Source: Mesorhizobium prunaredense (GTDB taxonomy: Bacteria; Pseudomonadota; Alphaproteobacteria; Rhizobiales; Rhizobiaceae). From it: 64,000 bases of DNA. A model generated the notes under the pieces. The model was not told the DNA's origin and made no database searches. It saw nothing but the letters and a program-made list of their open reading frames with translations. Position 1 is the stretch's first letter. Every line of letters starts with the position of its first letter. The DNA lies in contig NZ_FTPD01000007.1 in assembly GCF_900156895.1 (NCBI RefSeq), forward strand, positions 1 to 64,000. Reading direction: 5' to 3'. Shown here piece after piece: positions 57,118-64,000 of the stretch. The position numbers and the translations under genes are program-made.

Positions 57118-57157
57118 GCGTGTCGCCCAAAAAGTGCGTAGCGGTTTTGGGGTGACG
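57118..57157 (+). repeat. Dispersed repeat family B, copy 5
   Basis: GCGTGTCGCCCAAAAAGTGC followed by GTAGCGGTTTTGGGGTGACG, right after the transporter ATPase stop. Confidence 0.7.
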
Positions 57158-57169
57158 ATCACCAAAAAC

Positions 57170-57198
57170 AAAAAACCCGGCGCGAGGCCGGGTTTTTT
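57170..57198. terminator. Bidirectional terminator between the transporter and carD
   Basis: AAAAAACCCGGC-GCGAG-GCCGGGTTTTTT works on both strands: T-runs of six in each direction. It serves two convergent genes. Confidence 0.93.
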
Positions 57199-57220
57199 CA
57201 AATTCGAAGGCGAGAAGCGC

Positions 57221-57802
57221 TCAGGCTGCTTCTTCCTGCTCGGCTTCTTCGTTGTCGGCCTTGGCGCCGCGCTTCGGACCCTTGTTGAGGTTCACCTCGA
57301 TGAGGCGCACCGCTTCGGTCTCCGACATGCGGTTGACGGCCGCGATCTCGCGCGCCATGCGGTCGAGTGCCGCCTCATAAAGCTGGCGTTCGGAATAGGA
57401 CTGCTCCGGCTGGTTGTCGGCGCGGTAGAGGTCGCGCACAACTTCCGAGATCGAGATCAGGTCGCCGGAATTGATCTTCGCATCATATTCCTGGGCGCGG
57501 CGCGACCACATGGTGCGCTTGACGCGGGCGCGGCCCTGCACGACTTTCAGCGCGCGATCGACGTAATCCTCTTCCGACAGCTTGCGCATGCCGATGGAGG
57601 TCGCCTTGGCGACCGGAACCTTAAGACGCATCTTGTCCTTCTGGAAGTCGATGACGAACAGTTCCAGCTTGTGGCCCGCAACTTCCTGCTCGTCGATCGA
57701 GACGATCTGGCCAACGCCATGCGCCGGATAGACGATGTACTCGCCGGTCTTAAAACCGTGACGCGCTGCGCTGGACTTCTTCTGCGGGGTGATTGTTGCC
57801 AT
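57221..57802 (-). CDS. carD: CarD family transcription regulator
   Basis: A protein of 193 residues. The N-terminal RNA polymerase-interacting domain (GFKTGEYIVYPAHGVGQIVSIDEQEVAGHKLELFVIDF) binds the beta subunit, and the helical C-terminal domain contains the DNA-contacting Trp (KRTMWSRRAQEYDAKI). CarD stabilises open promoter complexes, including rRNA promoters. The C-terminus ends in an acidic AEQEEAA tail. ATG 57802 is preceded by ATGGCGTAATG: an upstream start with one codon and a stop overlapping this start, close to AAGGAG. Confidence 0.94.
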   Translation of the reverse strand: MATITPQKKSSAARHGFKTGEYIVYPAHGVGQIVSIDEQEVAGHKLELFVIDFQKDKMRLKVPVAKATSIGMRKLSEEDYVDRALKVVQGRARVKRTMWSRRAQEYDAKINSGDLISISEVVRDLYRADNQPEQSYSERQLYEAALDRMAREIAAVNRMSETEAVRLIEVNLNKGPKRGAKADNEEAEQEEAA

Positions 57803-58169
57803 TACGCCATGAACTCCTTGGTGTGGTACCGGCATTCTGCCGGCCGAACTCGCGCGATCGGGTACCGATCGTTAGCCGCACAACTACGAACCCACCGGAA
57901 AAGCCGAGGTTGGCAAACCGCATAGTCGCGACTGCCTGCCCCAGATCACTCTGGTCCGGATTGAGAAATTCACCTTTCAGTGATTTGGGGCGTTTGCGCC
58001 ATAAATCGACGTTGTGTCACCGGCATGTTTGGTTGATGTAGCACAAAAAGTCGGAAGAATCAAGGTTTTGCTGCACGCGCGAAGGTCAAGCGCGATCTCC
58101 GCCTGTCGCGGCAGTTAACGTGCAGTGCCGATCACCATGCGTGATGCCGATCAAACCGGCGTCGCCGTT
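57803..58169. other. Promoter region upstream of carD
   Basis: About 367 bases with no recognised gene. The strong ribosome site AAGGAG lies close to the carD start. The rest is unassigned until a family A repeat begins at 58170. Confidence 0.5.
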
Positions 58170-58269
58170 ACAGCGCCACGCGCCCGTTTTGGACGCGCAA
58201 GGACGCTTGACACTTTGATCTTGCGCATAGTCCTTTCCGAAAATCGATTTCGATTTTCGCGGTCGTGCG
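58170..58269 (+). repeat. Dispersed repeat family A, copy 5 (subtype 1)
   Basis: ACAGCGCCACGCGCCCG...GGACGCGCAAGGACGC, then TTGCGCATAGTCCTTTCCG with hairpin CGAAAATCG-ATTT-CGATTTTCG and GGTCGTGCG. It ends against the fdxA stop codon. Confidence 0.87.
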
Positions 58270-58608
58270 CTAGTCGCCCTGGCCGGGCTCAGGGGAAAAA
58301 TATTTTTCGAACTTGCCGGCCTCGCCATCGAAGGATTTGGCGTCGGCCGGAGGCTCCTTCTTGGCGGTGATGTTGGGCCATTTGTCGGCGTATTCGGTGT
58401 TGATCTGCAGCCATTTGTCGAGCCCCGGCTCGGTGTCCGGCTTGATCGCGTCGGCCGGGCATTCCGGTTCGCAGACGCCACAGTCGATGCACTCGTCGGG
58501 ATGAATGACGAGCATGTTCTCGCCCTCATAGAAACAGTCGACCGGACAGACCTCGATGCAGTCCATGTATTTGCATTTTATGCAATTATCGGTCACGACA
58601 TAGGTCAT
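58270..58608 (-). CDS. fdxA: Ferredoxin FdxA (7Fe-8S type)
   Basis: A protein of 112 residues. Two iron-sulfur cluster motifs: [17 protein letters not shown] near 9-25 and [12 protein letters not shown] near 40-51, the arrangement of seven-iron ferredoxins. The first motif lacks one of the four usual Cys positions (the C-x7-C form), typical of a 3Fe-4S cluster. It shuttles electrons in the cytoplasm. It is flanked by family A repeats on both sides. Confidence 0.95.
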   Translation of the reverse strand: MTYVVTDNCIKCKYMDCIEVCPVDCFYEGENMLVIHPDECIDCGVCEPECPADAIKPDTEPGLDKWLQINTEYADKWPNITAKKEPPADAKSFDGEAGKFEKYFSPEPGQGD

Positions 58609-58637
58609 TGGTCGGCTCCGGGACGTCCCGTTTTATC

Positions 58638-58740
58638 AGGGCGACGTGCGTCCAATTGGACGCATAAGGTACGCTCTAACACTTTGAATCCACGCATCGT
58701 GCTCTTGGAAAATCGATATCGATTTTCGGGCCGATGCGGT
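58638..58740 (+). repeat. Dispersed repeat family A, copy 6 (subtype 2)
   Basis: AGGGCGACGTGCGTCCA...TTGGACGCAT, then ACGCTCTAACACTTTGAATC and hairpin GAAAATCGATATCGATTTTC and CGATGCGG. Located upstream of fdxA on its 5' side. Confidence 0.88.
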
Positions 58741-58859
58741 AGGCCTTTTTTGGTGAGGTAACGTCTTTGCCCGCCGCTTGCAAGGGCAGCCATTGCGCGT
58801 GATGCCGGTGTTTCCGGAATGGATTTCCAGCCGGCGATGCGACGAAAGCCGGTTATGCG

Positions 58860-59246
58860 TCAGTCGTCGCCGAGCAGCCGGTCGGTCTCCCGGCGTTCCT
58901 TCTTGGTCGGGCGGCCGCTGCCGGCATCGCGCAGTGCGGGGATCGCATCGCGAACGGCCTCGCCCTTTGGCGTCGGCGGTGGCGAGATATCCTCGTAGAG
59001 CAAGCGCGCTTCCTCGGCGGGACCGCGCCGGCTCCCGGTGCCAAGCACCTTCCAGACGAAGATGCGCCGCTCGAGAGTGATGGTCAGGACGTCGCCGGCG
59101 CGGACCAGATCGGAGGCCTGCGCTGCTTTGTCGCGATTGATGCGAACGCGTCCGGCCACCACCAGCTTCGCCGCCAGCGAACGCGATTTCACCGCACGCG
59201 AAAAGAACAGCCATTTGTCGATGCGCTGGCGGCCTTCGGCGACCAT
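58860..59246 (-). CDS. S4-domain RNA-binding protein (HslR/Hsp15-like)
   Basis: A protein of 128 residues. The S4 fold (RQRIDKWLFFSRAVKSRSLAAKLVVAGRVRINRDKA... RAGDVLTITLERRIFVWKVL) covers residues 7-68, as in Hsp15, which recycles nascent-chain-blocked 50S subunits after heat shock. The C-terminal part is charged and longer than in E. coli. It starts 14 bases after the helicase gene stop on the same strand, so they are probably co-transcribed, an arrangement conserved in Hyphomicrobiales. Confidence 0.9.
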   Translation of the reverse strand: MVAEGRQRIDKWLFFSRAVKSRSLAAKLVVAGRVRINRDKAAQASDLVRAGDVLTITLERRIFVWKVLGTGSRRGPAEEARLLYEDISPPPTPKGEAVRDAIPALRDAGSGRPTKKERRETDRLLGDD

Positions 59247-59260
59247 CGGAGCGAACGAAC

Positions 59261-62200
59261 TTACTTCTTCAGCTGGTCGCGCAAGGCGGCGAGCTTGGCG
59301 AAGGGGGAATCCGGGTCGAAGCGCACCGGACGCTCCTCGCGAGGTTTCGGCTGGAACGCGGGCTTTCCACCCGGCGCGCCACCCTTGCCGTCCGGCCTGC
59401 CGCCTTTCCGGTCGGGACGGCCTTCGCGACGATCAGGACGCTCGCCCTGCGGCTTGCCGTCGCGCCGTTCCCCTGCCTCGCCCTGAGGCTTGGGCTTGAA
59501 CTTGCTGCGGTCGAAGCGCGGCTTGCCGGCGCCATCGCCGTCGCGGCGTCCTTCACGGGCGGGCCGGCCGCCTGGAGCGCCGGCCTGCTGCCCGGCCTCT
59601 GCCGGCTCGTTGCTGCGGCCATCGCGCGTGACTTGTCCGCTGCGCGGGCGATTGTCCCTATCACGAGGCCGGTTGTCGTGGTGGCGGTGGCGTGGGCGCT
59701 GGTCGAAGCGGCCCTGCCGCCACAACAGGATAGGTTTTGGTTCTTCGGCCTCTTTCTCGGGGTCTGGAGCAGCCTCGCCGGTGGCGGCTTCCGCCGCCGC
59801 GGCAGGTTCGGCCGAGACTGCTGCCGTTGCGGTCGAGGCTTCGGACGCCGGCTCCGCCGGTGCGACCTCAACCTCGGCGGTTTCGGGTGCTGCCTCTCGA
59901 GCTGCGGCTTCAGCTGCAGGCAGTCCCTCTACCGTCACCTCAGGCGGAGTTTGCAGCTGAGCTTCTGCGACAGGTTCCGCTTCGGTAGCGGGTTCCGCGA
60001 GAGCCTCCGCCGTGGCTTCTGCCACTGCATCCGGCTCAGAACTGTCGGCCGGCGCCTCGGCGGCTGCGTCGGCAATCGCGGCTTCCGCTGCCTTGGCCTG
60101 CTCGGCTTGTGCCTCCGCCGCCTGCTTGGCCGCGGCGGCTTCGCGCGCGCTATTGTCCTGTGCCTCGAGCCGTGCCTTCACCTCGACAGCCGGCTTCGGC
60201 TCGGCCCGGTAGCCGAGGCCTTTCAATATCTCTTCCATGTCGTCGGCCGTGGCGCCGAGGATCGACATCATCGGCGGCGTCACCATGAAGGACTGACCAT
60301 CATAGGCGCCGTCAGGGCGCTGGCCGAGGCCCGGCTTCCAGTTGGTTGCGGGCCGGATCAGGTCGGCCAGCCGTTCGAGGATGTCGACGCGCACCGCGCG
60401 ACGGCCGAGATTGCGGTAGCCGGCGAGCTTGTAGAAGGTCTTGTCGAAGGTGGGATCGATGACCACCGAGGTGCGGCCGGAGGCCAGCGCGTGAACCACG
60501 TCGCCAAAGCCGGGCTTGTCCTTGCCGTCGTTCTGCAGCGCCCACAACAGGGTCACCAGTCCGGCCGGGGCCGGCTTGATCAGTGCGGGCACGAAGACGT
60601 GGTAGGCGCCGAAGCGCACGCCGAGCCGGCGAAGGGCGGCGCGGCCTTCCTGGTCGAGCGACTTCATCTCCTCGGCGATGTCGCGGCGGTTGATGAGGCC
60701 GAAATTCTCGACGAGCTGGAAGGCGATGCCGCGGCCGATGCCGGTGATCTGCTCGGCGTTCTTGAGGTCGACCAGCGGCTTCAGCAGCGACTCGATCTGG
60801 AAATTGACGAAGCGCTCGGCGCGCGCGGCGACCTTGTCGCGGGCGGGACCGGTGAGCTGCTCGTCGGCCAGCAGCACCAGGCGCGGCTTCAACGGCTCGT
60901 CGCCTGCGACCAGCGTGCCGATCGGCGCGCCGATCCAGCGCAGCGTGCCGTCGGAGCCGAGCGCGATGTCGCCATTGGCCGAGGCGCCGAAGCGTTCGGC
61001 CCGCGCCTCGAATTCGGCTGCAAGCGCCTTCTGGGCTGCTGTGCGCACCGCCTTGGCGTCCTCGCCGGCGGCGCTCTGGTCGGCGGTGAAGCGGAACCCC
61101 TGCAACTCGCCGACATGATGGCCTTCGACAAGGACGGTTCCGGTTGGGCTGATTTCGGCTTCAGGCATGGTATTTTCTCTAAGGCGCCGCATGAGGACGG
61201 AAGTCCTGCGGTCTACGAAGCGTTTCGTCAACCGCTCATGCAGCGCATCCGACAATCTGTCTTCGATTTCGCGCGTCTTTTCCTGCCAGTGTGCCTGATC
61301 GGCCAGCCAGCCGGGCCGGTTGGAAACGAAAGTCCAGGTGCGGATCTGGGCGATCCGGTGCGACAGCGTGTCGATGTCGCCCTCGGTGGTGTCGGCGCGG
61401 CGCACCTGCTCGGCCATGTAATTCTCGTCGACATGGCCATGCCTGGCAAGGTCCATGTAGATCGAGGCGATCAGGTCGGCATGCTGGGCCGGGGCGATCT
61501 TCCTGTAATCGGGAAGGGCGCAGGCCTCCCACAACAGCGCTACGCGCCTGGCGTCGGTGGCAAGCGCCCGGATGTCCTCGTCGCGGGACAGATGCTCGAG
61601 CGCCTGCGCATCGACCGCCGGCAGCGCGCGCGTCAGGCCTTCAACCGGCGCGTTGGTCTCGATCGAGCGCTTCAGCGCGTCGAGGTTGGCGAAATCGAAA
61701 CGCGCGGTGCGCCACTGCAGCACCTTCACCGGGTCGAAATCATGCGTTTCGATTTTCTTGACCAGTTCCTCGTCCAGCGGATCGACCTGACCGGTGACGC
61801 CGAAGGTTCCGTCGCGCAAGTGCCGGCCGGCGCGGCCGGCGATCTGGCCGAGCTCGGCCGCCGTCAGGTTGCGATACTGGTAGCCGTCGAACTTGCGGTT
61901 CTGGGCGAAGGCGACATGATCGAGATCGAGGTTGAGGCCCATGCCGATCGCATCGGTGGCGATCAGATAATCGACATCACCCGACTGGAACAGCTCTACC
62001 TGCGCGTTGCGGGTGCGCGGCGATAGCGCGCCGAGCACGACTGCCGCAGCGCCCTGTTGGCGGCGGATCAGTTCGGCGATGGCATAGACCTCGTCAGCGG
62101 AGAAGGCGACGATCGCCGTACGTCGCGGCAGGCGGGTGAGCTTCTTCGAGCCGGCATAGGCGAGATGCGACAGCCTTGGCCGCGTCACCACCGACACCCC

Positions 62201-62647
62201 CTTCAGCAGGCGTTGGAGGATGCCGTGCATGGTCGCTGCGCCGAGCAGCAGCGTCTCCTGGCGGCCGCGCAGATGCAGGATGCGGTCGGTGAAGATGTGG
62301 CCGCGCTCGAGATCGCCGGCCAGTTGGACCTCGTCGACGGCAACGAAGGCGGCGTCGGTCTCGCGCGGCATGGCTTCCACGGTGCAGACCGAATATCTGG
62401 CGCCGTCGGGCTGGATTTTCTCCTCACCGGTGATAAGCGCCACCTTGTGAGCGCCGACCTTCTCGCAGACGCGTGAATAAACCTCGCGGGCGAGCAGCCT
62501 GAGCGGCAGGCCGATAATGCCGCTTTCATGCGCCACCATGCGCTCGATGGCGAGATGGGTCTTGCCGGTGTTGGTCGGCCCGAGCACAGCGGTCACGTCG
62601 CGGCCTGACAGGATCAGTGGCTCAGTGTGTTTCGGCTGGATGTTCAT
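59261..62647 (-). CDS. SUV3-like DEAD/H-box RNA helicase with long disordered tail
   Basis: A protein of 1,128 residues. The helicase core (about 10-330) has Walker A AVLGPTNTGKTH, motif II AVDEVQLAG, and motif VI QIAGRAGRH, with the middle ATDAIGMGLNLDL motif of the SUV3/SKI2-related group. A central region (about 330-780) follows. The C-terminal ~320 residues are low complexity: an Ala/Glu-rich segment (820-960) and an Arg/Gly/Lys-rich basic tail (about 965-1110) likely to bind RNA. Its mitochondrial relative SUV3 acts with polynucleotide phosphorylase in RNA decay. ATG 62647 is the first good start. Confidence 0.9.
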   Translation of the reverse strand: MNIQPKHTEPLILSGRDVTAVLGPTNTGKTHLAIERMVAHESGIIGLPLRLLAREVYSRVCEKVGAHKVALITGEEKIQPDGARYSVCTVEAMPRETDAAFVAVDEVQLAGDLERGHIFTDRILHLRGRQETLLLGAATMHGILQRLLKGVSVVTRPRLSHLAYAGSKKLTRLPRRTAIVAFSADEVYAIAELIRRQQGAAAVVLGALSPRTRNAQVELFQSGDVDYLIATDAIGMGLNLDLDHVAFAQNRKFDGYQYRNLTAAELGQIAGRAGRHLRDGTFGVTGQVDPLDEELVKKIETHDFDPVKVLQWRTARFDFANLDALKRSIETNAPVEGLTRALPAVDAQALEHLSRDEDIRALATDARRVALLWEACALPDYRKIAPAQHADLIASIYMDLARHGHVDENYMAEQVRRADTTEGDIDTLSHRIAQIRTWTFVSNRPGWLADQAHWQEKTREIEDRLSDALHERLTKRFVDRRTSVLMRRLRENTMPEAEISPTGTVLVEGHHVGELQGFRFTADQSAAGEDAKAVRTAAQKALAAEFEARAERFGASANGDIALGSDGTLRWIGAPIGTLVAGDEPLKPRLVLLADEQLTGPARDKVAARAERFVNFQIESLLKPLVDLKNAEQITGIGRGIAFQLVENFGLINRRDIAEEMKSLDQEGRAALRRLGVRFGAYHVFVPALIKPAPAGLVTLLWALQNDGKDKPGFGDVVHALASGRTSVVIDPTFDKTFYKLAGYRNLGRRAVRVDILERLADLIRPATNWKPGLGQRPDGAYDGQSFMVTPPMMSILGATADDMEEILKGLGYRAEPKPAVEVKARLEAQDNSAREAAAAKQAAEAQAEQAKAAEAAIADAAAEAPADSSEPDAVAEATAEALAEPATEAEPVAEAQLQTPPEVTVEGLPAAEAAAREAAPETAEVEVAPAEPASEASTATAAVSAEPAAAAEAATGEAAPDPEKEAEEPKPILLWRQGRFDQRPRHRHHDNRPRDRDNRPRSGQVTRDGRSNEPAEAGQQAGAPGGRPAREGRRDGDGAGKPRFDRSKFKPKPQGEAGERRDGKPQGERPDRREGRPDRKGGRPDGKGGAPGGKPAFQPKPREERPVRFDPDSPFAKLAALRDQLKK

Positions 62648-63419
62648 CGACCCTGGAAATTAAGGCTCTCTGCCTCGCGTTGTCGGGAGCGCGCCCCGTG
62701 GTGGCGCGGGTGACAGCCGACACATAGGGATTTCGGGCGCGAAGCGAAAGCAGAATATTCCGATGGCAGCTCGAAGCCTTCCGTCGGCGTCGACAATCCG
62801 TTCCGCCGTTCCGATTTAACAGTTGGAACGAGTCTGGAACGAATCGGCTACGAATCGCTGACTCGCGCAGATTCAGGGTTTGTTCACGGCTACATCTGGA
62901 TTTCTCGCCTGCGAGTCTCACCACATGCTGAATCGCCGAACTGGCCCGTTTCATGCAGGGCCGACGTCGCCGTTAACCTTTGCCGCTGAATGATCGACGC
63001 AGGTCGGCCGGCGTCATCCAACATTTTGAAATAATTAATCTTTCCTAACGCGCCTTAACCATTTGGGGATGTTTTCAGCCTTTGTCGTTTAACACTGCGC
63101 TCAAAGCCGGAACGAAACGGCGACGAATCGGCGCCGGCGCATGTTTCCCGGTTTGTTCACCCCAATATGTTGTGTCATGAACAGGTTTTCCACCTGTTAT
63201 CCACAGGCGGGGAACAGGGTTTTGCACAGGGCTGGGCGGCTGCCGTTAACCTTTGCGTGCCGCTTCGGCACAAATCGGCGTCACGACCATCGGTCGGCGC
63301 AGTCGCTGCACGAGGACCAGACTGCCGGCAATGCAGAACGGCTTGGTTCAAGCCTCTCCCACGGCATAGCGCTGCCGCAGCGGGCTGCAACAACGGGCCG
63401 CCTCAGGTGATATGACGCC
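62648..63419. other. Long intergenic region with DnaA-box-like and CtrA-like motifs
   Basis: About 770 bases without a gene. It contains a perfect DnaA box (TTATCCACA, 63197-63205) with weaker ones at 63187 and 63221, several TTAACC half sites, a near-CtrA motif (TTAA-TCTTTCC-TAAC around 63035) and an AT-rich patch around 63030. It holds the promoter of the helicase gene on the minus strand; the phbB terminator is not evident. Confidence 0.5.
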
Positions 63420-64000
63420 TCAGGTGATATATTGGCCGCCATTGGCTGATATGGTCGAGCCGGTGATGAAACCGGCATCGTCTGACGCGAGGAAGACGAC
63501 GCAGCGTGCGATCTCTTCCGGCTCGCCGAGGCGGCCGACCGGGATCTGCGGGATGACGCGCTCATTGAGCACCTTCTCGTCCATCGCCCTGACCATTTCG
63601 GTGGCGATGTAGCCGGGGCAGATGACATTGACGGTGATGCCGGCCCGCGCCCCTTCCTGGGCGAGCGCCTTGGTGAAGCCGATGTCGCCGGCCTTCGCCG
63701 CCGAATAGTTGACCTGGCCGGCCTGACCCTTCTGGCCATTGATCGAGGAGATGGTGATGACGCGGCCGAACTTGCGCTCGCGCATGCCGCCCCACAGCGG
63801 GTGGGTCATGTTGAAGACGCCGGAAAGATTGGTGTCGACGACCTCTTTCCACTGCTCGCGCGTCATCTTGTGGAACATGGCGTCGCGGGTGATGCCGGCA
63901 TTGTTGACCAGCACGGAAACCGGGCCGAGATCGGCCTCGACCTGCTTGATGCCGGCGGCGCAGGCATCGTAGTCGGCCACCGACCATTTGTAGACCGGAA
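63420..64000 (-). CDS. phbB: Acetoacetyl-CoA reductase PhbB (5' end outside window)
   Basis: The last ~193 residues are visible, open to the window edge. It is a short-chain dehydrogenase: LVNNAGITRDAMFHKM (NNAG), the catalytic Ser in VITISSINGQKGQAGQVNYSAAKAG with the Tyr-x3-Lys, and the C-terminal GSTISANGGQYIT typical of acetoacetyl-CoA reductases. It makes 3-hydroxybutyryl-CoA for poly-beta-hydroxybutyrate. Upstream phbA would be expected beyond the window. The Rossmann N-terminus is not seen. Confidence 0.93.
   Translation of the reverse strand, partial: PVYKWSVADYDACAAGIKQVEADLGPVSVLVNNAGITRDAMFHKMTREQWKEVVDTNLSGVFNMTHPLWGGMRERKFGRVITISSINGQKGQAGQVNYSAAKAGDIGFTKALAQEGARAGITVNVICPGYIATEMVRAMDEKVLNERVIPQIPVGRLGEPEEIARCVVFLASDDAGFITGSTISANGGQYIT

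Noticed and set aside
59633..62026. A 797-codon plus-strand open frame opposite the helicase gene
   Set aside because: It lies fully antisense to a gene with clear helicase motifs; its composition is that of a high-GC shadow frame and it has no recognisable domain.
62648..63419. Chromosomal replication origin
   Set aside because: Only one perfect DnaA box and no hemE, parAB or similar neighbours; phbB next door does not mark the origin. Kept only as a low-interest finding.

Overview
The window looks like chromosomal DNA of an alphaproteobacterium of the order Hyphomicrobiales, most like Mesorhizobium. It is GC-rich and carries rcdA, an RpoH2-type sigma factor, CarD, an alphaproteobacterial-type SerC with a structured leader, Omp25/31-type porins, CtrA boxes of the form TTAA-N7-TTAA, and many short palindromic repeats of the kind scattered through Mesorhizobium genomes. 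The genus is an inference from protein style and synteny; no 16S rRNA gene is present. No integrase, transposase, prophage, CRISPR array or tRNA was recognised.

Layout. 1-9.8 kb (mostly minus strand): a cyclase cut by the window edge, a MotB/OmpA-like plus MotA/ExbB-like proton-channel pair, a hemolysin III/PAQR protein, SuhB, elongation factor P, a Sel1-repeat protein coupled to a ThiE-like protein, and a DMT exporter divergent from an Lrp-type regulator. 10.5-14.4 kb: a TSUP exporter, small membrane proteins, then a probable AbcR/alpha-r15 small RNA followed by rcdA, each with a perfect CtrA box upstream. 15.1-18.5 kb: ruvC, ruvA and ruvB, interrupted by a vapBC toxin-antitoxin pair and by a lone AbrB-type antitoxin gene. 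18.5-22 kb: an AT-rich, palindrome-rich leader before a putative heme-binding protein, then a metallophosphoesterase and a GH5 glycosidase.

22.2-28.8 kb is the full ybgC-tolQ-tolR-tolA-tolB-pal-cpoB envelope cluster. It is followed by tilS, ftsH, a secreted protein with three copies of a Cys/Trp motif, and glmM. 35-37 kb holds two porin-like genes, each with a CtrA box. 37-42.9 kb holds serC-serA with a leader RNA, a DMT exporter and purA. 42.9-47 kb holds a Pro/Ala-rich membrane protein, a ccdAB pair and an ABC-F ATPase. 47-51.6 kb is a thiamine block: thiamine pyrophosphokinase divergent from a TPP riboswitch that controls thiBPQ. The right end holds an M48 lipoprotein protease, rpoH2, a cystine-type ABC transporter, carD, fdxA, an S4 protein, a long SUV3-like helicase, and the 3' part of phbB.

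Most genes are housekeeping. The points most worth a second look are regulatory or structural: the CtrA box/sRNA/CtrA box/rcdA arrangement, toxin-antitoxin genes inside the Holliday-junction operon with a duplicated ruvA start, a perfect 47-bp inverted repeat inside thiBPQ, paired dispersed repeats that flank ruvC and fdxA, and the nested palindromes.
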